Source: Andalucia godoyi | Taxonomy: Eukaryota; Discoba; Jakobea; Jakobida; Andaluciidae | Reading direction: 5' to 3' | Assembly (NCBI GenBank): GCA_009859145.1 | Contig: VRVR01000024.1 | Coordinates: 248,001 to 312,000, forward strand | DNA: 64,000 nt | In this document: in pieces, positions 47,136-57,207 of the stretch | Position numbering within the stretch: the stretch's first letter is position 1 | Layout: each line of letters opens with the position of its first letter | The notes under the pieces: generated by a model | Told to the model about the DNA's origin: nothing | The model's database searches: none | What the model saw: only the letters and a program-made list of their open reading frames with translations | Position numbers and translations under genes: made by a program

Positions 47136-50100
47136 CTATGCACGGTCCGCAAAGGCCACATAGGACGCAGATGAACCACTTCCAGAAATGTCCGCGGCAC
47201 CAGCACGGGCAGTTTTCTTGGCCTTGCGCATTACAAAAACGACGGCACCACCAACAGCAAGTACAAAGACAACAACAATGGGAACCACGATGGCCACAAC
47301 ATTCGGCTTGTCACTTGATCCGCCGCCACCACCTCCACCAGAATCTGCAGCAACTGCAAACACGCCGTAGTATGAGAATCCAGTCAATGTCACTCGGTAC
47401 ATCCACTGATACTGGGAATTGGGATCGAACTCCTTGGCATTTCTTAACTCGGGCGTGGTCGTTGTATACATCCATTGACTATTCGTCAGCGGAAGGCGCA
47501 GCACCTTGAAGAGGTAGGGGATATCGGCAGCCACGACACCTGCTGGAACATTGAACGGAATGTCAATCGTTGAATTTGCCATCTGTGAAGTGGAAAACAC
47601 CAATCCATGAGGATACAGCCCAAGCAACGGAGAGGAAAGAGTCTGAATGAGAAGGCCGTTCAATGATCCTGGGGGAGATGGCAGCGTAGTTCCATTGACC
47701 ATGGGAAGCTGCGTCGGCGTCGACGAAAGAGGAAGGGCGGTTGCCATCTGGATCGCTTGGTTCGTGACTCCCTGAATGGATCCCGGTGGGATTCTCAGGA
47801 ACACACCAATGTTGTTGGACAGCGCGACTCCGGATGAACTCTGATAGTTGGCAGACACACAGCCCGCACCGGCAGTGCCACAGGACGCCATCTGGAAAAT
47901 ACCAAGACCACATTCGTCTAACGGAGTTGACATTCCAGCAGTCACAAACGTAATACAAATGCTGTCGAGAACATCATTGTTAAACACGTTCGGCACCGCA
48001 ATCACCGCAGAGCCGGTGCCATAGTGCAATGAAGAGGATGTGTCAAACACAGAGCCCAGGGAGACAATGAACGAACTGCGGAACGTTGATTCGGCAGACG
48101 AAGAGCTCGGGGCTACATTTGCAAGTTTGGTCTGCGAAAATCTTCGGAATCCGATCAAAACAGGCTGTTCTTGCGTGATTCCCATTTGCGCATTGACTGG
48201 CCAAGTGACCGTGACGAATTGTCCGGGAGAGAAGACTCGAGAGGTCGGAGACCAAAGGAACGTAAACTGGAGAGAAGTGACCTCAACGGATACCGTCTGC
48301 AAGACAGGATCGCTCGTCAGCGCATAAAGTCCAGTGGAAGGCACATACGAAACACAGAAATACAATCGAGACGGCCCGATAGGCACCTGGGGAGTGAAGA
48401 AGCTCGAGAATCCATTTCCTTGCTTCAGACTCGCGAGAGTACCAACGCAAGACGGCTGCGAGACTGGCAGCACAACAATTGGAAACGCAGAATTCATTGT
48501 AGTAGCTGAGAACGAGTATGAAATGCCCGCAAAGACCTTGTTTGGCTGTATGGCCGTCAAATAGGATGAAGTCATTGTTGGAGGTGTTACCGATGCAACT
48601 ACATTGATCAAAATAGGAGCGCCAGACGCAGATCGAACAGGAGCATGGTGCATACGACCATGCGAATACTCCACGAAGCGGAAAGTGTAGAGATCAGTAA
48701 AGAAGGAACGCACGCACATCATATAGGAGCCCGTAGCCGTGAAGGCGAATTTGAACGCATTGTCGAGAACAGTGTCCGCGCCATTGAAAATACCAAACGG
48801 ACCCTGCGGCATCGAGCATGAAGACGTGGATGGCACAAAGTAGAAACTGAAGATATCACCGAAAACATCATCATTTGCCTTCAAAGAGAAATACGTCATG
48901 TCATTCACAAACACCGTTGTCGGGGAAATCATATTGAACGTTTCGTTCGAAAGCAGGCGAGTCATCACAGAAAACCGGGAAGATCTTGTTCCGGTTGCTG
49001 AAGGATCCTCGCACTCTTCCTGGATTTGCGCACCCAATGCAGAGCCAGGAGCAATAAACGGAACTTCCGGACTCGTCGAGATGAACGTGCTCAGCGAAAA
49101 GAGTGAAGTAATGTCAACGGCACGCGCACGAAGAGTGAGGGCGACAGACGACAATTCATTCAAACTAGGCAACAATGCGAAATCCCTGGAGACATAGTGC
49201 ACTCGAGACTGTGCCCACGCACAGCCAAAGCCTGTCAACACCGGGTCCACCAACGCGAATTGAGCACCGCGCGATGTTGTTGTGTACTTTGCACCATTGA
49301 AGCCCATCAAGGAGCGTGTTGGCAGATTTCCGCCATAGACCCAGGAAGAGTACACACGGGACGTATAAAATGCATCAGCGCACGATAACCGCACACGAAA
49401 TGCATAAACACGAGAGGGATTCAGCTGGGGAACAACAACCACAAACTTGGATTGCGAAGGATTAGACGCTTGATAGGGCACTGTTGTCCATGTCAAAGCA
49501 GACAACGGCTGCTTGGGAACACCATCAAAACCGAGGGAGTTGAAGTTCAAGGAGAATCGCAAGATTTCGTCCAACACGCCAACTTCCGCATATTGCACCT
49601 CCAATTTCTCAAGATTCGTGTAGATCGCAAGGTTCGGGCAAGTAAGAGTCGCAGTCGCAAGAACATTCACACTGAAGCCGATCGACATTCTGGTCGCGTA
49701 CTGCACATTTGTGGAAATCTTCGGAGCACCAGGTACAACTGCTGGGATATTGATGCTCATAGGATTCCACTTGGACGACGACCCGTCAGTGCACACAACA
49801 CGAAACCGCAGAGGAGCCGTGATGGAGGACTGCGACGTAGCCTGTGTGTTGATGACGGAAAACGTCAACGCAGAATACACCGTCATGAAGCACGAACTAC
49901 CGTTGAAGATGCCAAGCATCGGACGAACATCCGTATTATCCAGATACAGTGGGGCTTCGGAGGAAGATGGCGAAACACTGCACAGCGACGCAGTGACGTC
50001 GCTCCAGGATCCTGTAGCCTTCTGGGTCTGGGTTTCAATGAACGCCACAGATGCACCTGCAGCACACATTGCATTCGTGTTGGCGGAAAGCGTTGCGTAT

Positions 50101-51770
50101 GGTCCAGAAACAACGCTGTTGATTGTGGGAGCAGCAGATAAGGCGACAGTGGCATACTGCGGAGATACTTTCCAGGGAACAATGTCGTACAAGAAAGAGA
50201 AGTCACCAGCGACTGCAAGACGCAAGTCCGACTCTGCAAACATGCACGGAACCCATGCAGACGCTGACGAGAAGCTCACATACGGGTTGTACACGGAACC
50301 GGCAACACCTCCAGTCAACGATGAGACTACGTACATTGAATTTTGCAAGGACATGTTCACAACGTTACTGCAGGACGAATACAATGTCTGGTCATAATAG
50401 AAGAACGAGAAGCGCAAGTCCGACAGATCCGAAAGCGAGTAGAACTGAATGGATTGCGTGTAGCCAACAACCTTCTGCTGAATAAAAGCGTTCAGCGAAT
50501 TCCCAGTCGATCCGGTCTTTGATGATCCAGAAGCATACGTGGAAAGCACCTTCTTGACGAGGTCAGAGGTGACGATCGGATTCGTCGGCAGGCTGACAAG
50601 AGTGAAGAGCCCCGACAAGTCATTGTACGTCGTCACAGAATGCGAATCTGAAGGATTTGAGTCCCATTGCGAACCCGCAGTACCGCACATCGTGTAAGCC
50701 GAAATGGTGTACATGGTATTGACTTGAAGCCCTTTTGCGTCGCAATTAACGACGGAGCGCGGAACGCTCGAGGTTGCTGCAAGAGAACTGCAAGCGAAGG
50801 TCATCTGCACTTGGGGCGCATTGGCCGGAGACACGACAATTTTGTACCCTTCGGACAACGACGTGAAAACATTGCATCCCGCAAACGGTGCAAAATATTG
50901 CAAGCGAATGGATCGAGTTCCTTTCTGTAGAACAGTTGGGAATTCAGGAGGACGCGTCTTTGTCTGCGGATACGTATCTGCGGGATCTCGCAACTCGGTA
51001 CGGGAAGCTGCGAAGCCGTGCTCCGAGGTCTGCGAATCATTAGAGCATACCAAGCGAACTCGGATGAAATACGGCTGCGACGGCGCCAATCCCATAGAGA
51101 CGTTGAACCTGGTGATCGTAGAGGCCAAAGGATTGGAGACGTTCAATACGTTGTAGAAAACGGGCGCCGGGGAGATGAAATGGTCATACGTCAGATACAA
51201 CGTATCTGTAGGAGCAACTTGAACGTGATAGTACATTGACGTGGACGCAGGACTAAGTTTTTCGCACGTCCACGACGGCCTTGTCACCTGCAGGTACATC
51301 CATCCTTCACCGAGCACATCGGTAAAGGTGACAGTCGGACGTGTCGCTCGCATCGGAACGACAATCAGCAAGTTCGCGTACACGTACGGAGAGGTGAATG
51401 CGGCTGAGGAATTCGTGCACGTCGCCTGCAGCCGGATGTTGACAATCGACGGCGTAGCAGGATTCAGCCACTGAGAAGGTGCAGGAAGCTCCGCATATCC
51501 AGGATACCACTGATTGAGTGCATTTCCGAGGTTGGCCCAGGTTGATTCGGCGTACCCATCGTACTTCCACGCAACGATCCAAGACTGGAACACGCCGTTG
51601 AGTGTCGTACACTGGACAGGAGAAGGATCCCAGTTGAGAATCGCGTAGGTTCCTTCAATGTGCAGCGACGCGTTGAACGATGCAGCTGGTGCAAGCGCAG
51701 AGCAGCTGGAGATCAAACACAGCGACCCAGCAAACAACAGCAAAGCGCTGAAGAGAGAATGGCCATACAT
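47136..51770 (-). CDS. Giant type I membrane protein with fibronectin-III-like extracellular repeats
   Basis: 1544 residues from the ATG at 51770. The N-terminus (YGHSLFSALLLFAGSLCL) is a clear signal peptide. The body is beta-rich with many Trp/Cys/Tyr patterns recurring at roughly 150-200-residue spacing, for example WIVAWKYDG, YFIRVRLVC, YAFRVRLSC and YTISAYTMC. These suggest tandem FN3/Ig-like folds with internal disulfides. Numerous NxS/T sites would suit secretion. A Gly/Ser stretch precedes one transmembrane helix near the C-terminus (VVAIVVPIVVVFVLAVGG), followed by a basic stop-transfer (RKAKK) and a ~25-residue cytosolic tail. Cell-surface adhesion or receptor function is plausible. 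No known family recognised. Confidence 0.82.
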   Translation of the reverse strand: MYGHSLFSALLLFAGSLCLISSCSALAPAASFNASLHIEGTYAILNWDPSPVQCTTLNGVFQSWIVAWKYDGYAESTWANLGNALNQWYPGYAELPAPSQWLNPATPSIVNIRLQATCTNSSAAFTSPYVYANLLIVVPMRATRPTVTFTDVLGEGWMYLQVTRPSWTCEKLSPASTSMYYHVQVAPTDTLYLTYDHFISPAPVFYNVLNVSNPLASTITRFNVSMGLAPSQPYFIRVRLVCSNDSQTSEHGFAASRTELRDPADTYPQTKTRPPEFPTVLQKGTRSIRLQYFAPFAGCNVFTSLSEGYKIVVSPANAPQVQMTFACSSLAATSSVPRSVVNCDAKGLQVNTMYTISAYTMCGTAGSQWDSNPSDSHSVTTYNDLSGLFTLVSLPTNPIVTSDLVKKVLSTYASGSSKTGSTGNSLNAFIQQKVVGYTQSIQFYSLSDLSDLRFSFFYYDQTLYSSCSNVVNMSLQNSMYVVSSLTGGVAGSVYNPYVSFSSASAWVPCMFAESDLRLAVAGDFSFLYDIVPWKVSPQYATVALSAAPTINSVVSGPYATLSANTNAMCAAGASVAFIETQTQKATGSWSDVTASLCSVSPSSSEAPLYLDNTDVRPMLGIFNGSSCFMTVYSALTFSVINTQATSQSSITAPLRFRVVCTDGSSSKWNPMSINIPAVVPGAPKISTNVQYATRMSIGFSVNVLATATLTCPNLAIYTNLEKLEVQYAEVGVLDEILRFSLNFNSLGFDGVPKQPLSALTWTTVPYQASNPSQSKFVVVVPQLNPSRVYAFRVRLSCADAFYTSRVYSSWVYGGNLPTRSLMGFNGAKYTTTSRGAQFALVDPVLTGFGCAWAQSRVHYVSRDFALLPSLNELSSVALTLRARAVDITSLFSLSTFISTSPEVPFIAPGSALGAQIQEECEDPSATGTRSSRFSVMTRLLSNETFNMISPTTVFVNDMTYFSLKANDDVFGDIFSFYFVPSTSSCSMPQGPFGIFNGADTVLDNAFKFAFTATGSYMMCVRSFFTDLYTFRFVEYSHGRMHHAPVRSASGAPILINVVASVTPPTMTSSYLTAIQPNKVFAGISYSFSATTMNSAFPIVVLPVSQPSCVGTLASLKQGNGFSSFFTPQVPIGPSRLYFCVSYVPSTGLYALTSDPVLQTVSVEVTSLQFTFLWSPTSRVFSPGQFVTVTWPVNAQMGITQEQPVLIGFRRFSQTKLANVAPSSSSAESTFRSSFIVSLGSVFDTSSSLHYGTGSAVIAVPNVFNNDVLDSICITFVTAGMSTPLDECGLGIFQMASCGTAGAGCVSANYQSSSGVALSNNIGVFLRIPPGSIQGVTNQAIQMATALPLSSTPTQLPMVNGTTLPSPPGSLNGLLIQTLSSPLLGLYPHGLVFSTSQMANSTIDIPFNVPAGVVAADIPYLFKVLRLPLTNSQWMYTTTTPELRNAKEFDPNSQYQWMYRVTLTGFSYYGVFAVAADSGGGGGGGSSDKPNVVAIVVPIVVVFVLAVGGAVVFVMRKAKKTARAGAADISGSGSSASYVAFADRA

Positions 51771-52770
51771 GGGTTCACAGACGAGAGAAACTGTTTTGGA
51801 AGAGAAAGAAAAGATAAGAAGCAGAGGGAGAAAAAATGGATTTGTAAATAAAAGAATGTAAAAAGGAAAGGAGAGAAGAATAAAACAAGAATAAAAAACA
51901 TAAAATAATACTAAAATGGAAAAGCGGACGAGGAAGGGAATGCAGCAGAAAGAGGAAGAGAAATGGTGGAGAATTCCTTTTGAAATGTCGGAGATGTGCT
52001 TTTTGCACGGTTCTGCGAACAAAGCGGGCCTATACTATTATTATTATACTATTATTTATTGAAATTTTTCTTTAAATAGCTGAAAGGCAGTACAACAGGT
52101 ACAGCATGAAGAATAGGGCTACTGCACGACCGCTGCCACTTGTTGCGATTGCGATATGGTGAAGCAATCGAAAGCGCACGAAAACAAAGAACACTGCCAC
52201 GCGCCATGCGCATGCTTTTGCAGTCTTAAGCAACTCCGTCACACGATGCCCGATCCGTTTCGCTCCCATTTTGATCATGAAATCCTTATATAAATACGCC
52301 GCCGCGTTGCATTCTCGCACATCGACGCTCATTTCTTATTTTTATTGTCCATGCAACGCGCCATGTACGTCACGCCCGCAACGCTCGCTGCGCAAGACCT
52401 GTGACATCTCCACCGCCGCCAGGAACGATTCGCGGCATCCACGCCGGCTCCCATCGCATGTACTGCCTCGCAGACATCGAACACGCCATCACCACCTGCT
52501 TCGTTGCCCGCCACAACGGACAGCGCAGCGCCGAAAACAGACGCAAAAGATGCTTCGTGCATTTATCGGCTGTGTCTGTCTGCCGACAAACTGTCGTCGA
52601 AGATCGCCAAGGTGCTTTGTTGCCCATCGTGCAAATGCCAATGGATCGCGGGTTAATGGACTATCCAGCTTTGGCGGGACGAGAGGGAATGACGGGTTTT
52701 TACTTAAACGAACAGAATTTCATGGTCCGTGATCCGCGTTCACCAAAGATTCAAGTCGAACAACCGCGGA
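51771..52770. other. Tandem spacer upstream of the giant membrane protein
   Basis: A 1000-bp region between two minus-strand genes. It includes AT-rich DNA at 51800-52075 and a higher-GC part at ~52330-52700 that is not clearly coding. One small ATG-started frame (52072-52332) is listed separately. Confidence 0.4.
52072..52332 (-). CDS. Possible small protein, unknown
   Basis: 86 residues from an ATG at 52332. The N-terminal half is basic and mixed (YKDFMIKMGAKRIGHRVTELLK); the C-terminal half is hydrophobic and ends in ALFFMLYLLYCLSAI, a possible tail anchor. No family is recognised and chance cannot be excluded. Confidence 0.2.
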   Translation of the reverse strand: MSVDVRECNAAAYLYKDFMIKMGAKRIGHRVTELLKTAKACAWRVAVFFVFVRFRLLHHIAIATSGSGRAVALFFMLYLLYCLSAI

Positions 52771-55700
52771 TCAGGCGACGCTGGCCGCATCAGGAATCAG
52801 CGATGCCAAAATCGAACCAAGTTCGGGACAGTTTGCATTAAAGACCTGGAGAAATCTAGATTGGAGTTGTTTTTCCGTGGGGAATGGCATTTGCAAGGAG
52901 ACCCATTTCAAACGCAGAACCGGAGGATAACTGTCAAGAAGACGACCAAGGTTGGAGAGCAAGTTCGTCGACACATGGCTCAGCAAACAGACATCGTCTT
53001 CTCTTGTCCAGCAAGACGGAAAGTCCGCGGACAGACTCACTGGACGAAGTACATGTACTCCATTGGAAAGGGAAGCAAACTGCATTTGCTGAATTCCGCG
53101 AAGCACTATGCAAGCGACAAGAGCGCTCGCCGCATGGTGCTCCAGTGATGCTGTGACTCGGGGATCTTTGCAGCCCGGCGGCACGTCCGTCGTTAGAATC
53201 TGCGACGCTACTAATCGAGCAAATGGCAACGTTGACAGATCTGGAAGATGATCGGCGCCTGGAAGTGAAGAAACATCTGTCCCGGAGTCTGGGGGTCGAA
53301 CGGTCGAACTGGATATTGCCCATATTTCTATTTTAAGGCTGTCATATCCAGGCACTGCGATGCGAAACAAGCCCGAAAGGCACTCCCAAACATTTCCGTC
53401 ACCCACAGCAGTCCTCTGTCTCCTGACGAGCTTACCTTCTTTCGAATCTGTGTTAATGTACAGGCATCGAACAGGAATTCCGGTAGCAAGACATTTGACC
53501 ACAACGAACATGTCCTCCCGCTGCATGGTCGACAACGACTGCGGATCTCCGATCAAGTCCTGCACCACTTCAACATAGCACGCTGTGCTTTGCACGGGCG
53601 ATGCAAACGCTTGAGAAATGTCGGTGCCCGGCCACGATACCAATTGTACCAGCCATTTTTCAGAGAGATGCGCAGGAAGCGCACGAGGATTCCGCAGAGC
53701 AAGGGCTTCTAAATCCGCGCAAAATTGTGTCAAGAATGGATCTCTGAGGATACGAGAAATCGCAGGAGAGGAAGTGCCAACGGCAGTCGGAAAACAACGA
53801 CGGTGACACAGCTGCAAGACGAGCTCGCAAAGTGAAAACACGAGGTCCCAAACAAAAATAGAATCTTTCTCAAAGTGATTCCACATTCCTACTGAAAGAA
53901 CAAACTTGACGAAATCACCATAGTACTTCGTCGTGCGGTTGAGTAGATTCAAAGGAAGAGGAGCTAACGGAACGCTTCGGAAGGTTTCGAGGATGTTCAC
54001 ATACACGATTGGGTCTGGGAACACGACGCCATTCAGCAGACATTCATCCACCTCCTGAAATCCGTGGTCGGCAACCCACGGTAACGAAGACAGGACAATC
54101 GAGGACCGCTGGGGGCGTTGCAGCTCGGCGTCAGTGGAGGCAGAAGTGTCCGCTTCCGTACCTTCCAACATTACTGCAGAGAATTTCTTCCGAGAAGCCC
54201 GTTCTTTTCTAGAGGCAACTATATCTTTGTAAGCACTTTCCAACGCACGCAGTTCCAGTTCACTCATCCATCTCTGATGCGCTTCTTGATCAAAGATTGA
54301 TTCAAGAAACGTCTCTAATTTCAATCGATTCTTCAGCAATCTTGAGGAACTGGACGCAGCAGATGACGCCGAAGGCTGCAGCAGCAAGGTTTCGACGCAC
54401 TGAAGCAGTACAGAAACCCATTTCCTGAAATCTCGCACGTGGTCCAGGACAACTCCTGGGGAGTCTGACTGCAAATACTCCTCAATAGTTTTGTACTGCG
54501 CTATCACCGAATCTGGATCATCAACAGCGGAAGAAAAGTATGATTGCCAAAATTGAGGTTGATCTACATCCAGTTTCGAAGCATTGGCGTTTTCTGAACG
54601 ATCTTTGGAATCCTCGTCAACGCTTTCTGCAGGAATGAACGACGCTCGCGCCAACGTGTTCCTTCCTTTGGATGTGCTGGACTCGTCTTGAACTCGTACG
54701 ATTCTCGCAGATTTTGATATCAAATCGTCCACGCTGACAGACTCTTGGATGGTCTGTTCGCTCGCTGAATCCTTTAAAATTGCGAAAACACCATGACGAA
54801 GGAGCTTCTCCATGAAGCCTGATCTGTTACGGGAATTCGAAAGATCCGAATTACCCGATTCTTCTGCAGACGACGAGGACGAGCTGCTCATGACAACGGA
54901 TTCCAGGCCCAACTTTTGGGTCGCAACCTTCAGCATATACTCTTCGTATGTGTCCTTTGTCACAAGCCGGTATACCGATACAGGTCGCGATTGACCGATG
55001 CGATGTGCACGAGCTTGGGCTTGCAGATCATTCTGCGGATTCCAATCGGAATCGTAAATGACGACGTTGCACGACGAAGTGAGTGTGATGCCAAGTCCAC
55101 CGGCCCGGGTAGAAAGCAGAAACACGAAAGGAACAGTCTGGTCCGGAAGCCCATCCGCATTCAAGGGGATTTCCACAGACTCCTGAAACTGGTCGATGGC
55201 AGCTTGGCGATCTGCACGGTTTGTGTTTCCATCCAGCCGAACGCACGCATACTTTTTCCAATTCAAGTAATCTTCAATGATATCAAGCACTGCCGTCATC
55301 TGAGAGAATACCAAAACCTTTTGGCGCATTCCAAGCATTTTGGACAGGAATTTGTCGAGAAACTGCATTTTCCCGCAAGACTTGACAAGCATCTCGTTGC
55401 GCGCCTCTGTGTCCGATTCTGCAATATTCTTGCACAGATCCGCTTCGCATCCTTGGATCAGGTAAGGATGGTTGCACACTTTTCGAAGTTGCATATAAAT
55501 ATTGTTCAGGACTCCAGAGGGGCCGGCACCACCTCCGGCGCCAACGCGGATCAAAAAATCCTTATTCTTGTCATAAACTGCTTTGTAGTACACTTTTTGA
55601 AGCTTCGTCAATTCCACCTGAATTAACACTTCTTCTTTCGTTGCAATTGTCTGATCTACGTCATATTTGTACCGGCGAATCACATACGGGCGCAGAATAT

Positions 55701-57207
55701 CCTGCAACTTTTCAAGATTCTCAACGCTGCTAATGTCTCCGACCTCTTCAAAAAACGCTGCCTCATTCGGAAAGTGAGCTCCGTCCACGAACGTCAACAG
55801 CGAAAATAGTTCATTGAGGTTGTTCTGCAACGGCGTTCCTGTGAGCAAAATGCGGGGCTTCACATGTCTGAACAAGGACGACATTGCCATATGGATTTTC
55901 GTGCTCAACGACTTTAATCGGTGAGCCTCGTCAACAATCAAAAGTTTCCACGGAACTTTTCGGAACACGGCAGGGTCGCGGATGACTGTCTCGTATGTTG
56001 TGATGAGGATGTCAAATTTGGGAACAGGGTCTCGCTTCCTCCGCTCGCAATTATGCCAAATTTCATGAGTCAGCATGAACGCTCGATCTTCTTGTGATCC
56101 GTAATACACAATCGCCTTCAAATCAGGAATCGCTCTACGGCACTCTCTTTCCCAATGCGTCAGGGTAACCAACGGCGCCACAACAACAAACGGCCCGAAA
56201 CAGCCAAAAGACCGGGCCAATTCATGAAAGACTGCAATAATCTGCAACGTCTTCCCGAGTCCCATTTCGTCTGCGAGGACCGAATTTCGGCCCTGACTCC
56301 AGTTGTACAACATGAAATTCAGCCCCTCCAACTGGTAATCATAAAGCTGAAGTCCCGAGCCCAGCTCAGGAGATTTGCTCAGCAGTGAGAACTTCTTGCG
56401 GCCGTATCCGGGAAACTTTTGTGCAGCGGCAGAAGAGGAGAACTGTTGCTCGTGCCTCCTAATCCAGTTTTCAAAAGAACGGATGCTTTGTCCTCCAGAG
56501 GGAAAATCGCAGACGTCGCGAACATTCATCCAGCTGGACTGCGTTCTGTCCATTCCGGTAAATCGAACCAGACACTGGTACCTGACAGCCCGACTTCTCT
56601 CGTGTGTGAGCTTCTCGAGGAAGTCTGTCGCAGACCCCTTGTAAGAACATGGGCACGGATCCATGGAAATGACGTACTCCACGTCTTCAGGAGCTGGAGA
56701 TGAGGCAGCATCGTGGTCGTTGGGGTCGTCGGCATCAATCACCGACCTCTTTGTTCTGCTGTCCGACTGTGAATCGTCGGAAATGAGGCTCGTCACCGCA
56801 GTCGAGATATTTTCTTTTGTCGTTTCCTTCTCACCGCGAGCCAAAGTATCCGTCAGATTTTCTACAGTTTTCTCCAATGAAACGCGATCCCCGATCTCTG
56901 GAACAGGCGAGGCAGAAGAGGCGTGATCGCGAGAATGCATCTGCAAAGGAGATTCTACTTCGACGGCCTTTTCTAATACTACTTGTCTACTCTGACGGTT
57001 TTCATCAGTAGTGGGATTCTCAGATGCGCTGGATATCTCCTCTTGCGGCTTCTCAAAGCGTCCGACTTTGCTACTTGGAGTTTGGCTCTCAAAATCCAAA
57101 GGCAGACTTCGCTTAGATGGCGAATTCACAGAATTCCGTGATTCATGAGATTCTGTTTCGATCATCTGTCCTCTAGTCTCCGTACTGGGAGCCACAGAGC
57201 TGTTCAT
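52771..57207 (-). CDS. CHD-family SNF2 chromatin remodeller
   Basis: 1478 residues from the ATG at 57207. The N-terminal ~200 residues are acidic and disordered. A chromodomain-like segment (YQCLVRFTGMDRTQSSWMNV) lies near 240. The SNF2 ATPase follows at ~295-790: LADEMGLGKT at ~312, DEAH as VDEAHRLKS at ~426, LLTGTPLQNN, LRKVCNHPYLI, VFSQMTAVLD, SDWNPQNDLQAQARAHRIGQ. These motifs fit CHD enzymes, nearest to CHD1 or CHD6-9. The enzyme would slide or evict nucleosomes using ATP. The C-terminal ~690 residues are unfamiliar except for a SANT/Myb-like stretch at ~1410-1465 (CWTREDDVCLLSHV). The frame continues upstream of the ATG through hydrophobic, unlikely sequence. Confidence 0.93.
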   Translation of the reverse strand: MNSSVAPSTETRGQMIETESHESRNSVNSPSKRSLPLDFESQTPSSKVGRFEKPQEEISSASENPTTDENRQSRQVVLEKAVEVESPLQMHSRDHASSASPVPEIGDRVSLEKTVENLTDTLARGEKETTKENISTAVTSLISDDSQSDSRTKRSVIDADDPNDHDAASSPAPEDVEYVISMDPCPCSYKGSATDFLEKLTHERSRAVRYQCLVRFTGMDRTQSSWMNVRDVCDFPSGGQSIRSFENWIRRHEQQFSSSAAAQKFPGYGRKKFSLLSKSPELGSGLQLYDYQLEGLNFMLYNWSQGRNSVLADEMGLGKTLQIIAVFHELARSFGCFGPFVVVAPLVTLTHWERECRRAIPDLKAIVYYGSQEDRAFMLTHEIWHNCERRKRDPVPKFDILITTYETVIRDPAVFRKVPWKLLIVDEAHRLKSLSTKIHMAMSSLFRHVKPRILLTGTPLQNNLNELFSLLTFVDGAHFPNEAAFFEEVGDISSVENLEKLQDILRPYVIRRYKYDVDQTIATKEEVLIQVELTKLQKVYYKAVYDKNKDFLIRVGAGGGAGPSGVLNNIYMQLRKVCNHPYLIQGCEADLCKNIAESDTEARNEMLVKSCGKMQFLDKFLSKMLGMRQKVLVFSQMTAVLDIIEDYLNWKKYACVRLDGNTNRADRQAAIDQFQESVEIPLNADGLPDQTVPFVFLLSTRAGGLGITLTSSCNVVIYDSDWNPQNDLQAQARAHRIGQSRPVSVYRLVTKDTYEEYMLKVATQKLGLESVVMSSSSSSSAEESGNSDLSNSRNRSGFMEKLLRHGVFAILKDSASEQTIQESVSVDDLISKSARIVRVQDESSTSKGRNTLARASFIPAESVDEDSKDRSENANASKLDVDQPQFWQSYFSSAVDDPDSVIAQYKTIEEYLQSDSPGVVLDHVRDFRKWVSVLLQCVETLLLQPSASSAASSSSRLLKNRLKLETFLESIFDQEAHQRWMSELELRALESAYKDIVASRKERASRKKFSAVMLEGTEADTSASTDAELQRPQRSSIVLSSLPWVADHGFQEVDECLLNGVVFPDPIVYVNILETFRSVPLAPLPLNLLNRTTKYYGDFVKFVLSVGMWNHFEKDSIFVWDLVFSLCELVLQLCHRRCFPTAVGTSSPAISRILRDPFLTQFCADLEALALRNPRALPAHLSEKWLVQLVSWPGTDISQAFASPVQSTACYVEVVQDLIGDPQSLSTMQREDMFVVVKCLATGIPVRCLYINTDSKEGKLVRRQRTAVGDGNVWECLSGLFRIAVPGYDSLKIEIWAISSSTVRPPDSGTDVSSLPGADHLPDLSTLPFARLVASQILTTDVPPGCKDPRVTASLEHHAASALVACIVLRGIQQMQFASLSNGVHVLRPVSLSADFPSCWTREDDVCLLSHVSTNLLSNLGRLLDSYPPVLRLKWVSLQMPFPTEKQLQSRFLQVFNANCPELGSILASLIPDAASVA

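Noticed and set aside
52401-52841. A 146-residue + strand frame
   Set aside because: It overlaps the end of the CHD gene antisense and shows no domain.
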